Shown one piece after another: positions 12,069 through 24,810 of a stretch of DNA of 64,000 nucleotides. Source of the DNA: Tachypleus tridentatus (Eukaryota > Arthropoda > Merostomata > Xiphosura > Limulidae); contig NC_134835.1 in NCBI RefSeq assembly GCF_004210375.1, positions 69,966,447 to 70,030,446 on the forward strand. Reading direction: 5' to 3'. A program made the translations under genes and the position numbers. The first letter of the stretch is position 1; every line of letters begins with the position of its first letter. The notes below the pieces were generated by a model, which saw only the letters and a list, made by a program, of their open reading frames with translations, ran no database searches and was not told the origin of the DNA.

Positions 12069-13331
12069 GTAATCTTTCTGGTATTTGGAATGTGCATGCC
12101 ATTATCTATTTTAAGCTAAATCCTCCAAATTTATATAGTTTAATTTTCAGTTTTGTTATAAATTATGCTACATATTGACTTGGGTAATTAATATATGGGA
12201 AGATTGGTTGATACTCAAACTGTACATTTGTGAAAGCTGCAGTAGTAGGTGGCAGTACCTTTTAAACTAAAAATAAGATAATTTTCAGATAGGTGTTCTT
12301 GTAAAATCTATAATGTGTGACAACGAACCACTTAAGGAAAAAAAGAGATGTCAGATTATGTACTTCCTTACCATCCTCCCCCCCCCCTGAATTTATTATT
12401 GCTTCTGGTGAATCTTAAGCTGAAATATGAAATAAAATGAAAGCAGTTTAACATACGTTTGGATTGTGTGACATAGTTTTAAATAAATAAATAAAAGAGA
12501 TACTTAAGTTTACTTGTGTACTAGATCTTACTTAAAATCAATTACACATACTACACTAAAATACCCAAGGAATGCTGTGCTACAAAAATAGTTTCCTTTG
12601 TAACACGTACATAAACTACAGAGTACAGACTTTTGAACCAATGTGGTAATGTGGTTATGGTATTTTTTTTAAATAATTGTTATTACTTGTGTATTTATTA
12701 TAGTAAAAAGAGGTTGAAGGTAATTGTAAGAACACCTACATGCATCAGTGCCTTTTCAATTTACAAAATGTTACACTGAATAATTGAATACAAGTGCCAT
12801 TCCCATAACAGTTTTGAAATCATTCACGAGTCCAGCAGTTCTCATTAGACATGTAGGTCTTTAACCAAATGTTGATTTACAAGGTGAGCTAGTCAGGTTT
12901 TTTGATTGTATCTATCTTTTAAATACTTTTATTTTTTCTAAAATATCTTTCGTAAGGTATCTCTGTATTGTTTTTTTTTGGAGGAATCAGATAGCTGTTC
13001 TCATGAAACAACTATTTAGGGAAACATTTGTGAGTATTCTAAAAAAAAGAAATTGTTTAAAATGAATGTGATACTTCCCTATCATTGAACAGGATTTAGT
13101 GAAATGAAGAATAAGCCTGAATAGAACTAAATTTTGCTTTATTAGTTGTAAACTAAAATACATTCCACCCTCTCTGTAAACAGAGGTGAAGCTAGTGGTT
13201 TATAATAACAATTGAAAGATTTAGTAAATCTTTTATATATATTTCATAAGGTTTTGTACTCTTTAAAAATTTCAATTTTATTCCTTATTGGCAATAACTT
13301 GTTAATTAAAACAGAAATGTTACTCTTACAG
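12069..13331. other. sequence between the two alternative terminal exons
   Basis: This 1.26-kb stretch is either intron or 3' UTR of isoform A. Possible poly(A) signals AATAAA occur near 12431 and 12484. A C-rich run lies near 12379. It ends in TGTTACTCTTACAG, a clear acceptor for exon B. No other coding sequence seen. Confidence 0.6.
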
Positions 13332-13418
13332 CAACTTGAGCACGTGAGAGCTGATAACCTTCGGCTACGAGAAGAGAATGGTGCCCTGGTTAGAGTCATC
13401 AGTAAACTGTCCAAATAG
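13332..13418 (+). CDS. PPP1R12A: MYPT/Mbs alternative terminal exon B (leucine zipper, isoform B)
   Basis: This phase-0 exon is exactly the same length as exon A: 28 codons plus TAG. It starts QLEHVRADNLRLREEN and ends GALVRVISKLSK and stop. Fourteen of 28 residues equal exon A, including the V/L/L/L heptad at 5, 12, 19 and 26 and the last five residues. The ADNxRL..ENGAL.RVISKLSK pattern is the canonical vertebrate MYPT1 ending, so B is the closer match to that isoform. No donor follows the stop (TAGGAATAAC), so this is the true last exon. It is not an open frame of its own: the ATG at 13212 upstream lies in the intron. Confidence 0.9.
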   Translation, partial: QLEHVRADNLRLREENGALVRVISKLSK

Positions 13419-16400
13419 GAATAACTTTCTCTCAGTGTCACTTGCCTTCCAACTGTTAGAGCTTCCATGGGGGAGAAATCAAAATCTTTTCTAACCCAGG
13501 AACACCAGTTTTTACAGTGTGATCAACACTGTTTTGATAGTACACTTCTCACCTTACTTTTAACCAACAGTTTCAGCTTGCTAAGCTTGTTCTTTACTGT
13601 GGTTGCAATTGGGTGAATGTGCTTACATCAGCAGTTGTGTGACTGTCATCTAGTCTTATGATACGGTCTTTAATTTAATCTTTTTAACTCTACGGTTTGT
13701 TAACAATCTTTGGTGTGTGTCCAAAAATGCATTTTATGATATCTTCTACCCTCAGTTATTTTATTTTTGAGAATTGGACATTTTTCAATGAAATAGCCAT
13801 ATTTATAAATATCTCATGTGGTGTAGTTTAAGCATATGTTCATGAGTTCTGATTTTTATTTTATCTTATGAAAACTAAGAATAGTGTGTTTACAACTTTG
13901 ATCTGCAAGTTTTGGAAATGTGGTAGATGGGGAAAAAAATTCATGTGCAGTGGGGATAAAAGTTAGTGTTAATGAAAAGTATGAGGCTGTAATTCGTTTT
14001 CAAATTTATATTAGCAATTTATGAGAAGAATCTAGTAACTATGGAAACATGTGGAGATGCAACAGTTGCATTGAGATTGCAGAAGAAGTCTGTTCTTTGT
14101 GTGTGAGAACACTGTGCAATAAGACAGTTGTAAAGAGCCAAGAGAAACAATGCATTATCATATTGATAAAACAGATACTTTCCTAACTGCTGCATTTGAA
14201 ATTACCTGTCTGGATACTTCTGTTTTTTGTTTCTGTTTTCTTGAAAAAAAATTTTAATAAATTGTATTAAATACGTGAATAATATTTTAAATTGTATCAT
14301 CATAACACTCTGAAGTAGAATTGAGAGAAGAAAAAAGTTATTCAATCAACATAGTTTTTTTTTTAGTTGAATATCACTTGTATGATCACTTGTGGGATGC
14401 ATGAAACAATGTGTGAATAAAATTTATTGAAAAGAAATTCATAAAAGTTTGAAGCTTTTGTTACAGTTTGTAAATTACTTAGTACTTTAAATATATTTAT
14501 TGGTGAATTATTTTTTCAGATTTAGTGATGTATTTAAATTTTATTATTTTCAATATAATTTCTTATGAAAAATGGTAAGTTAAAAGAGTTTACAGAAATC
14601 ATTGCTAAATATTTATTTAACAGATCTAGTGTGAAGTTCAAAGGGACTGTAGTATGACATTTTATTGTTAATCCATGTAGTATTTTATTTTTAAATCTTA
14701 TAGATGAAATTAATTAAAAACTGAATGTGTGATAGATTACAAAAACAATTGCACTATATATACATTTCAGTTCGTAGAAATGTGATACATTTCTCTCAAC
14801 AAATATCACAGAAAGAGCAACCCATAGAAGTTTCTATCATTTTTGTTAACTTTTAGACTCAGTTCAATTTATTTAAACACACTGATAAATCAGTATGTTT
14901 GAGAACAATATAAGTAATTTTCATATTTTTCAAATGTTATGTTTTAAAAAGACCCTATTTTAAGTACGTTTCTATCCATTAAAATATTTCATAACAAAGT
15001 TTAGCTTTTGTAATTCAGACAAGAAATTACTTTAGTTTTTAGATGTGCATTACTATCTCACTTGGTAAGCAGAATACATTAATATAGTTTTTTTATTATC
15101 CTGTTTTATTTTGTAATTAACTGTAATATGTTTGCATTGTAAAATCTTGCTTAAATTACTTATGTCTCAGCTGTGAAATTGTATCAATTTCAAAATCTGC
15201 ATAAAGTGCTTTATTCTGTGTGTATTAAGTTTGAATTATTTGAAAATAATGTACTGTAAAAATCAGTAATTTTATGTGAATGATATATTCTTATTTTTTC
15301 AGTAAATCTGTATGTGTGTTATACTGCTTATAAGATAAAACATATCTGGTATATTTCTGTACAGTGTCATGCTCAGAATAGATGTGAACATAAATATTAT
15401 CAGAACTAGTTTCATTATAAACACCATAGTATACTAAAGAGAAATGTTCTAAAGTCAGTGAAGTGCCAGTAATTTTTTATTTATTTTTGTGGTGGTTGGA
15501 CCAATGAAATTAGTATAATATAGGGGGAAAATACCTTGATATTCACTTAAGATTTGTTAATTTATGACCTTTGTACCTCATCTTTGGTTTTCATACATTT
15601 TGGCCCTTTTTTAGATACTTTATTTAATTTTGTTTGATATTTTTAGTAACATCACTAATTTTAAAAGTAAGTATACAATCAGATACAAAATATCTCACGA
15701 ACAATCAATTATAGATAAGAATGTACTAGTTTCTTTAACATATTTTCTTTCTTGTTATGTATTTTTTAATAAGAAGACAAAAACTGGTGAAAATTGAAAA
15801 AGTTGAGCAAATGTGTAAAAAAGAAACTTTTTCAGTTTTGTTTTGGGAATAGTATTAATTTTTTCTGTTTACATAAAAATATCTTAAAGTTACTTAAAGT
15901 GTTATATTGTGTTTAAAGAGCCTCTTATAATTAGAAAGATTTTACCATGCACTCCATTGCAATACAAAAGAAATATGAGTTATCAACTACAGTTAATGTA
16001 TTTGATCTTTTTCTTGAGAGAAAGAGTTGTCTACTGTCTTCAGTGTAGTTCATAGAGAATTATTAAAGTTATTGATTCATGCTTTCCTAGTTTTAAGGTA
16101 ATAAACAAGAGCTGTGATTGGTAAAGCTTGCCTTAAAAAGGTTTTGTTGATTCTCCCTCTTATTGTATACTTGCAGAAAGTATCTGTACACATATCACTA
16201 CATAGAACAATGTTAATGTAGATGTACACACAAATAATTGATTAATACTGGATAACAATGTGAAATATTGTTTATACTCAGTTCATTTGAAGCATAAAAC
16301 TAAGAGTTTAACTGCTTGACAGAATTTTGTTTCACATTCTGTTTGTTTGTTTTTTTTTTTTTTTTTTTTTGCTTTAGTTTGGTTGTATTTAGATTTCTTG

Positions 16401-16960
16401 ATTATGAAATAGGACAGTTTAGTGGTTAAATTGTGTGAAATAATCACTTATTTTGTTTTTAATAAGTCTTGCACCTGTAACATTTAACATACCTCTTTCC
16501 TGTAGATGCCAGCAACTTCATGTATGCCAAAATACCTAATTTGTAAGATATTTGGTATTAAAGCACTGGAAGTCATGGTTTTCTAGTTTCAAATTGTAAC
16601 CATCATGGCTCATATTTTGTAAGATTGTTACAATGTCGTTAAATATAGCTTGTATAGTTTTATGAAAAGGTGCCTTAAATTTCAAATTTTTTCGTTTTTT
16701 TCAAAACATGATAAGTTGGTGAAATATCACCTACTGTTTATTTCTGAAGATTGTTATCATGAAAATTTAGCAGTGGCCTGTTGCCTCTCATTCGTAAGTG
16801 TTATGCTGAACTGTTTATTTTTCCCGCTTCATTGTATGAAAATAAAAAATTTTAGTATTTATGGTATTTTGTGAATTTAACAAAAAAGTATTATATGTAC
16901 AGAATAGAATGTAGAAGATCCTGAATAAAAACATTTTGCATATGGCCATGGTTAAGCCTT
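13419..16960 (+). other. PPP1R12A: probable MYPT 3' UTR
   Basis: Sequence after the last stop has no further coding signal. It contains several AATAAA hexamers, notably at 14416-14421 (GTGAATAAAATTTATT), 16841-16846 and 16924-16929 (CTGAATAAAAACAT). CpG is sparse throughout (about 11 in 3.5 kb by eye) and rises abruptly after about 17.0 kb. This suggests that the transcribed unit may extend to the last hexamer. A run of about 22 T lies near 16350. Which poly(A) site is used cannot be told from sequence. Confidence 0.45.
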
Positions 16961-17630
16961 AATATTTTTAGAATTCTAAAGTACTCTATAGATATTTCTG
17001 ATTTTACTGATACACAATAATTTCAAACGTATTAAAACTTAATGTAAATACTTGAATAATTTACATTGTATTTCATTAAAAAAATTACGTTTCATTCATT
17101 GATTTAATATTAGTATGTCGTGATATCTTTATCACTAATAATTACATTTTATTACATTTTTGTTTAGAATTACATGCTATTGAATTGGAGAAAACATTGA
17201 AGACTATTGTAATATACTTTATGTATTTTGCCCTTCAGAATTATAATTTTCTCTTATTGTTTACAGAAAATAATAGAATCTTTGAAATGTAAATAAAAAC
17301 TGTTTATCTTTTAACTGGAGAAAATAACATATTAGCTACACAGAAATTGAACAATAACACAAACCTGCGAATTTTAAACTTCAGAAGTTGTTTTGATTTT
17401 AATAATGTATTTTCCGAAATTCAGCTACGCAGATTTCGAAAATAATATTCAATTTTTTTCTATCACGTAAGGCGTTTTTACAAATTGGATAGAGTATTCC
17501 TTTTTTTTTAAAGATAAAATTTACCATGTTTGGGCCATACAACGTCCCATTGGATAGCAACGAATAAATAATATTGAAAAGAAAAATAACGTCAAAGTGC
17601 ACAAATACTATTCAGAAATGGCACTTCAGT
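16961..17630. other. start of intergenic region, nothing recognised
   Basis: No gene or repeat identified. CpG dinucleotides become common here (for example 17401-17600), in contrast to the MYPT introns and UTR to the left. Confidence 0.45.
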
Positions 17631-17900
17631 GGCCAAACATGGCCAGCTGGTTAAAGCGCTGGACTCGTAATCTGAGGGTCGCAGGTTCAAATCCACGTCA
17701 CACCAGATATGGTTGCCCTTTCCGCCGTGGGGACGTAATAATGTTATGGTCAGTCCCACTGTTTGCTGGTAAAAGATAGCCGAAGAGTTGGCGGTGGGTG
17801 GTGATGACTAGCTGCCTTCCTTCTTGTCTTACACTGCTAAATTAGGGGTGGCTAACACAAATGGCCCTCGTGTAGCTTTGCTCCAAATTCAAAAACAAAC
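17631..17900 (+). repeat. tRNA-derived SINE family 1, full-length copy
   Basis: The head (about 17631-17705) looks like a tRNA: GGCC-ATGGCCAGCTGG A-box region, an anticodon-arm-like GGACTCGTAATCTGAGG, and a GGTTCAAATCC B box. The body contains CCGTGGGG, GTCAGTCCCACT, AAGAGTTGGCGGTGGGTGG, TGCCTTCC and TTACACTGCTAAATTAGG. The tail is GTGTAGCTTTGCTCCAAATTC followed by AAAAACAAAC. The head would supply an internal Pol III promoter. The similarity of the anticodon loop (CGT) to tRNA-Thr is an inference only. Confidence 0.9.
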
Positions 17901-18059
17901 TTCAATATTAAGAGGCTGCCAGAGAACAATAAGAGTCAATTAAAGATGTTACCTGTAAACTTGGTTAACCACTGTAAGCTGAAAATCTCACCATGAATGA
18001 ATTTCTTAAGTGAAATGATATAAACGATAATACATTACACAGGCCTGCGATGGTTTTAC

Positions 18060-18337
18060 TGTCTTGATGGCCAGGTGGATAGGATGCTCAACTCGTAATC
18101 TGAGGGTCGCGGGTTCGAATGCCCCTCACATCAAACGTGATCGTCCTTTCAGCCGTGGGATATTATAATGTTACAGTCAATCCCACATTTCGTTGGTAAA
18201 AGAATAACCCAAGAGTTGGCGGTGGGTGATGATGTCTAGCTGCCTTCCCTCTCGTCTTATACTGCAAAATTAGGGACGGCTTGCGCAGATAGCCCTCGTG
18301 TAGCTTTGCGCGAAATTCAAAAACAAACAGACAAACA
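18060..18337 (+). repeat. tRNA-derived SINE family 1
   Basis: Same order of blocks as the copy 400 bp upstream: tRNA-like head with CTCGTAATCTGAGGGTCGC and GGGTTCGAATGCC, body with AAGAGTTGGCGGTGGGTGA and TAGGGACGGCTTGCGCAGATA, and a tail GTGTAGCTTTGCGCGAAATTC with AAAAACAAACAGACAAAC. Only modestly diverged. Confidence 0.9.
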
Positions 18338-18952
18338 ATTGTCTTGAAATGTTTACATGTTCTACAGTAATTCTTGTACGTTGAATATAGAAATGATATT
18401 CATTTTTTCTATCACGTACAGGCTTTTCACAAAACGTCGTATGTTATATTACATAATTGAATCATTTTCATTGAAATCCTGACACATTTTGTTGTGGTTA
18501 AAATGTTTACAACCACTTCCTAAGTATTTCTCTAGACCAATCGCGACGTGAGAATTTTATCGATCGTTTTAGAATTCACGAGAAACCCACCGTTAATATG
18601 TAAACTGCTAACACGTCGCGTGACGTATCATTTGTTTGTTTGTGAATTTCGTGCCTTCCAGGCAGTGGTTATTAAAGTTCCTCACAATCCTAGCTGGATG
18701 GTACTTGATTATTCACACCCATATTGACTAGGAAGTAGATGTTGGCATCTCGTCTAACAGTCACAGCTATCTCTCGTTTAATGCTCGATTACTTCTCATT
18801 TGTCTTTTGTTTCTTTATAAACTACAAGATATGTTTCTTTAGTTCTTCCTTATTAGGTGAGTTGGCATGACTGAACACAACATCCTTGTCCTGCACTGAC
18901 TGGTTGTTGTTGTTTTTTTTCAGTTATTCCACTGTCTTTCCGTATATTTGCA
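18338..18952. other. intergenic CpG-rich stretch
   Basis: No gene seen. The 300 bp at 18361-18660 hold 16 CpG dinucleotides without any SINE body, the densest non-repeat stretch noticed in the window. A short 3' SINE-tail-like piece (TTTGTTTGTTTGTGAATTTCG) lies near 18630. Confidence 0.4.
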
Positions 18953-19064
18953 ATTTGTTTGTTTGTTTATGAATTTCGCACAAATCTACACGTGGACTAT
19001 CTGCGATAGCCGTCCCTAACTTGCCAGTTTAAAACTAGAAAGAAGGCAGCTAGTCATAACCACA
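18953..19064 (-). repeat. SINE family 1, 3' fragment
   Basis: Reverse-strand tail and last body block only: GTTTGTTTGTTTATGAATTT, CGCACAAATCTACACGTGG, GCGATAGCCGTCCCTAA and AAGGCAGCTAGTCAT. The tRNA head is missing, as expected for 5' truncation. Confidence 0.8.
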
Positions 19065-19380
19065 TTTTAGCTAGTCATTTCAGAATAACACTAACTACCA
19101 ATCAAAAGCCAAGAAACACATACTGTGGTTAGGATTTTGGTTCTGCCTAGAATGACGCCAACGTTATTAGTTAGGTATAAAAAGTCATACCATAAAGCAG
19201 GATTAGGTGAGTGGAAAAAGAGAGTCCTTTTGTTTTTCGCTGAGAAGTCAGCCTTAGCATTTATAGAAAACTTTCACCACTCAAACTTCAAGTAATTTTA
19301 AATGCCTTCTGTACTTCATCTAGTAATGTGACCAATGTGTAGTTTTCATGGGAGATGGTTTGAAAGGAATCAAGCATTTT

Positions 19381-19488
19381 GGTTTGTTTGTCAGTAGTTA
19401 AGCATAAAGCTGCACAATATGCTATCTTATCTGGACTTGGTTTCTGGTGGTATGCGTTTACAGACATACCACTGTGCCACTAGAGGAC
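19381..19488 (-). repeat. SINE family 2, diverged copy
   Basis: Reverse-strand match to the second SINE: a TTTGTTTG tail, AAGCATAAAGCTGCACAATATGC, then GGTATGCGTTTACAGACATACC and ACTGTGCCACT, the complement of the family's AGTGGCACAGTGGTATGTCTG-like head. Confidence 0.6.
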
Positions 19489-19628
19489 AGGAGTTAAGCT
19501 ATTTAATGATTTACTGAGCATCACCAAGATATTAATAGGTATAGTTGAAGAATTGTTCCTGAGCAAGCAATGTGAACATAAACTGTAAAATTGTGTTCAC
19601 TTAAATATAAGTTTTATTCAACCATAAT

Positions 19629-19707
19629 GGGTTAAATAGGGACTCGAACCCGGGACCCTCGGATTACGAGTTAAACACCTTAACCCACCTGGCCATGCCG
19701 GGTCACT
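19629..19707 (-). repeat. SINE family 1, tRNA-like head only
   Basis: The reverse strand shows only the head: GGCATGGCCAGGTGGGTTAAG, an anticodon-arm-like stretch with CTCGTAATCCGAGGGTCCC and the B box GGGTTCGAGTCCC. The body is absent. Because it starts in the SINE's GACCCGGCATGG leader it is a SINE piece and not a tRNA gene. Confidence 0.8.
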
Positions 19708-21481
19708 AACGTTTAGAGACTCTTAAAGTTTTTGATAACATCAATAAATTTCCAAAGAAAAAATCGTTAATTGCATTTACATTTTCTTGTGAAATTGTTC
19801 TCTTATAAAATTCAATAATTAAAGAATTTATTTCATTTGAATTCCGAGTTACCCTTTAAAGATGTTAATATAGTTTTTTTTGTACTAATCTATTTAGAAG
19901 TATCATTTTTTCTGATTATTTTGATACGTTTATAAATTTCATAGTGTTTGCCTCGACTTACACGAAGTTATTTCAAAACTTCTTGGTCCACAGGATATAT
20001 ACTGTTTGTCTGGGTTAACTGAGATAACTTTATTTCTATATGTTCTAGCTCCCATTTCATTTTCAATCCAATTTTTCTTTGAAATAATTGAGTATATGCT
20101 TTGATTACTTCTTTAAGTCTATCCCACCACACTCAATTTTTTTAAGTTTTTCTCTTTTTTTTTTTGTTGTGTCTGAAAACCTGTTATAATTTGGTCAATT
20201 TTACTTACTTATTTGGTATTTTCTAATAATTTATTATTAAAACACCAATAAACGTACTCTTCCTATTTAAATTCTCTATATTTCACACAATTACTTCTGT
20301 ATAATCAGAAATTAACGTACTTGCATGCGACACAACGAAAATTTTTGTCAACATAATAAAATGAACACATAGCTTATCCAATCTAACTTAATATATGCCT
20401 TCTCAGCTATATAAAACCTTGACCAGTTCTGTATTTAACATTACATTAAAATATCCAGTATATTCTGTTTTGCGATATAATCTAAACATTCATGTACTTT
20501 TTGTTACATTGTAGTAAATACACGTTAAATAAATGTAAAGTGAACTCTTGATTTTATCAATACCTGCGAAATATTACCTTTTACTCAGAGATAAATTTCA
20601 TTTATTTCCCAGATTACTAATGCAAACCTATCAGTACACTAGATCCACGCTGTTATGTGACATAACAATGAATTATATTATAGTACCAATAATTCTGTAA
20701 TAAAATTATTTTTCTACATGAACATTAGTTTATTGTATTACAATAATTTTTGCATTATGATACATAATATCATATTTAACCACTCGGTTAGTCATATTTG
20801 TGAACAGCCTTTAACATTTTTATAGCAATAACATCTATAAAAGAATGAAATGGTAAACAAAAAACGTATAATGTAAACTTAAAACCAGTAATACGTACAT
20901 CTCAGATTAAATTTGAATGATTTTTATTTAAGCTTTTAGATAATTAATGTAGTATTTTCCTTTTATTTACGTTATTCTGATCTTTTTACTAGCAATGTGT
21001 TCTCTCAGTTTCTCTCTCTGGTATATCAAGCCTGTTATGTTGTTGGTGTATTTCAAAGACTTTTTTAAACGATCCTTTAACTTTCGTTTCAAAATTTAAA
21101 AATCTTGATTTTTAACAGTGGTTCTTCAGAAATATTGTCGTCACTGTCTGTATCGAGATATTTGAAATCATCATTTTATTCTCAATTAATCTGTGAAAGA
21201 AATTCATTTAACAAACCTTTTGTATTGATTCCATTTTGTTCTTCCTTTTTATCAGTATCGGTTACTGTTTTATAATTGTCTTAATTTGTGTTATTTTTCA
21301 CCTTTTTTGTAAAAGTTTGTTTTTCATTTACATAAATTAAATCTGTTCGAATATCTTGTTCTGATAGATTCTAATGAGAGAAACCTCAGTATTTTCTTTT
21401 TTGTTGTTGTTGAATGAGCATTGGCTATCATACCACTTTCAAAAATTGGAAAGATCCCTTTATTGTCTGTGGTCTTGCAAA
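19708..21481. other. intergenic, nothing recognised
   Basis: AT-rich unique-looking DNA with no open frame of note, no splice-bounded exon and no repeat that I can name. Confidence 0.4.
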
Positions 21482-21606
21482 CTATTGTTGTTTAGTATTA
21501 AGCAAAAATAACACAAAGGGTAATCTGTGCTCTGCCAACCACTGATATCAAAACCCTGTTTTTAACGGTATAAGTCCAAAGACATATCACTAAGCTACTT
21601 GGAGGC
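21482..21606 (-). repeat. SINE family 2, diverged copy
   Basis: Reverse-strand match: TTGTTGTTTAGTATTAAGC tail, ATCTGTGCTCTGCCAACCACT, AAAACCCTG and AAGTCCAAAGACATATCACTA, complementary to the tRNA-like head of the copy at 35639. Several substitutions. Confidence 0.65.
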
Positions 21607-24598
21607 TCTTGCAAACTAACCATAATGTGTCATTTAAATTCATTTATTAAAAAAATAGTTTTATTGTTTTTATTATCTACACTTAATACACTGACGAGGA
21701 ACATTCATGTAGCATATTCTATTTTGAAACTGAAAGTACATAAAACCAAACATTTTATATAACTGTAACATACAGCTTGACAAGAAACAGAAAAACCGAG
21801 TTATTTATTTCTTTTAGTCCATCACCAAATTCGAACTAGCAATTTCTGGTTTTATGGATCTCCTTTATCATCAAGGCAACACATCTGGTATATTTTCCAG
21901 TTTTTTCCTTCCTTCCCGTTTTAATCGTTATATATATTAAACCATGGATAGTCAGGGAGCTAACAGTAATTGTTTTCTAGTTGGCATATATTATTTTTCC
22001 AGTAGATAATTATTTAATTGTGACACCTGTTTATTGCTTTGCTGAACAACGAGTAGTGAGTTGATATGTTTCTTTTTAAGAAACTTCAAGTTATTTACAT
22101 TTTTATTGCTCTTTCATATAACGATATAACTATCCACAATTTGACAAGCACATTTTTTCAGAAATTTGGTTACATTGGAAAAAATCGGAAAAATGGCAAT
22201 CTAGAATATTGTTCAAAACAATAAAAAAAATGAGAAATTGCAATATTATAGATACGACGAAGCACAAACTACTGTTATAATATATGTCAGCTCATTGCTA
22301 TGAAAATTAAGTATCGAATGATCAGCCATGCTATGTGAATTGTAAATTTTTGGTTATCCAACCTATTTGTATATTAAAAATACATCATAGTTTCACAAAG
22401 TGGAACCACAATCGTGATGAAATCACTATACATGTCTCAGCATGTGATCAATAGTTACAGTTAATTATCATCTACTGTCACTTTATATATAAAACAACAA
22501 TTCATTAGTTCTATAATTAATCGCATTCCTACATTTCCAGGCCTTTAATACGTAAATCAGTAAACGTTCTGAAAATGACACTAACTTAACATTCAAACTT
22601 ATGGCAGTCTTACTGTTTAACTAGTTTGTCTTTATCCATATAGCAATAAAGAACAAGAGCATACACAATCAATTTTGATTTAACATAATTATTATAGTTT
22701 TAGTTTCTTTATTTAAGTATACCTTTTTACCATTATTCTGCTGTAAAGGACGCATAAACTCTTATTTCAATGAGACAACTATTATAACATGCATATTATC
22801 CATTATTCGAATGCGGCAGTTATTATAACCATTAATATACTTTACATACTTTATTATCCTTAACAGGACGATTATTTAGTTCTCTTTATCATTAAACATA
22901 CTGTTCAATTTCACTTGGCAAGTATATCTACATACATAATGCATGTTATAATGTTTTAGGAATGATTTTATTTCGCTACAACTAAATATAATAAGTGAAT
23001 GACTTACTGTCTGTTAACCTATCCATTCCTTGAAAAGTAAAAATTCTTAAAACTTTGCCGTTTTAAGGTACAGCCTATAAACAAACTTTTTCTATGCATT
23101 AATGAAAACGTCTGCTACAATCATTGAGACAAGTGGGTCATTAACAGCATGGAGACTCATTGTGACGTGTTCAGCCAATCAGTCTACCTTCCTTCACACC
23201 ACCTAAGCCGACTGAATGATTAAATGCACAAAAAGAAAAAAGTTAAAGAAGAAATTTGAAATATGTTTATGTCATATTGAAAGAGTTTTAGCCTGACACT
23301 TTCGACTGTATATATTTGTTGAAAAACTAAAATTCTATTATACTATAACAATTAAATTCATTAGGTAATCAATAACGCAACTAAACGTACTTTATAAATT
23401 GTAGAGTCAATTCTAGTATTTAAACCAAACTTTACAAAAAAAAAAAACGTTTCATATATTTTCATTGTTAAGATTAAACTGTGTTTGACATCAGTCAAAA
23501 GTCCAAACAGGGCCAGTTGAAGAATATGGCTTAATATGTTATTCAAAGTGAAAATTAGTTTAACTCTGTTTGATTCAGTTCTACTTTCAATATTTATTAT
23601 ATCTACCAAAACTTAAAAAATATATATCAACTTTACAGAAATATGTGACATTTATGATTTCATTATACAGTATAGATAGTTATGTATTCGAATGGTAACA
23701 GAGTTTATTATTTCAAGGTAGTGTCGATGAACTTGTTCCCAGTTCAGACACATCAGTCTACAAAAAACAGTCAAATTTTATTTGAATATTAAAAAGCTTT
23801 AGATGACATGTTATATTTGTTTTGGACTCAGAAAAACAGAATCGTGTGATTATACATTACGACTTTATTACTAATTTTTTGTGAATATTTTAACAACTTT
23901 GTTTATGTTTCTTACATCTAAATAATCACAATTTGAAGAAGTTAGACTATGTATAAATCTTGGTTAGTTATATTTTTGAGCAATCTTAGTTTTAAGTGAC
24001 AAATATTTGAGTTCTAGATCAAAAACAGAAAGTAGCAGCTTGTAAAATGTAAATAATATCCTCGTGTATCATTACATGTTGAGAGTTTCAGAAATATACA
24101 TTTAGCTTCCTGTATAACTATGTTAAAGAGCAAACCTAGAAATAAACCTAATCACGCTAGTGAATGGTTTTTATGTGAATTTATAAACTGATTTTATGTG
24201 AAGGATAAATATCTTTTCTTGCAAACTATACCTTTTGTTGGAAAATTATAAAGATTAGAAGTATATCACAATGTTCAAAAACTGCAACTTTAATATCCAT
24301 GGAACTTATATTTCCAATGAAAGAGTGGTGTAACAAAGTAATTAATGCATTCTCTGTCCTTTATATCGTACTATAGACAAAATCAGTGTTCTTTGCTGAT
24401 ATATATTGGATGAACCGTATTAGATTTGTGTTCATTACATGATACATAACGGATTGTTTCTCAAGTAGTGGCTAACGAATAAAGCTTAGAAAGATAGCCT
24501 AACTGAGTTGAAAGTACATTAACTGTAATATACCATAGTTATATGAAAGGTAATTTAATCTAGGCAATCCAGTATTTATAATATGTTTATTTTTATTA
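21607..24598. other. intergenic, nothing recognised
   Basis: No gene, RNA gene or classified repeat was found. The longest open frame (82 codons, 23361-23609 minus) has unremarkable composition, no upstream signals and no recognisable motif. Confidence 0.4.
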
Positions 24599-24810
24599 TT
24601 TGTTTGTTTTGAATTTCACGCAAAATTACACGAGAGCGATCTGCGCTATCCATCCCTAATTTAACAGTGTAAGACTAGAGTGAAGGCACCACTCATCGCC
24701 AACTCTTGAGCAACTTGTTTTACCAAAATATTGTGAGATTGATCGCCACATTATAATGCTCCCACAGATTACGAGTCGAGCACCCTAACCACATGGCCAT
24801 ACCGGGCCCT
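24599..24810 (-). repeat. SINE family 1, internally deleted copy
   Basis: Reverse strand: tail TTTGTTTTGAATTTCACGC, body with TAATTTAACAGTGTAAGACTA and GCCAACTCTTGAG, and the head end TTACGAGTCGAGCACCCTAAC with GGCCATACCGGGCC. The B-box region between body and anticodon arm is deleted. Confidence 0.85.

Noticed and set aside
13212..13418. 68-codon open frame read as a separate small gene
   Set aside because: Only its last 28 codons (13332-13418) are coding. The first part is intron translated through an acceptor site.
13244..13468. Minus-strand open frame over exon B
   Set aside because: It is the antisense shadow of a conserved plus-strand exon.
16345..16374. Long T run as a regulatory or terminator signal
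   Set aside because: It is a simple poly(T) run within a probable 3' UTR, probably an old retroposition tail or slippage product.
17640..17705. Functional tRNA gene suggested by A- and B-box-like sequence
   Set aside because: The sequence continues into the common SINE body and tail, and the same head recurs many times; the acceptor stem does not close properly.
19640..19705. Isolated tRNA gene on the minus strand
   Set aside because: It starts with the SINE-specific GACCCGGCATGG leader and is a truncated SINE head.
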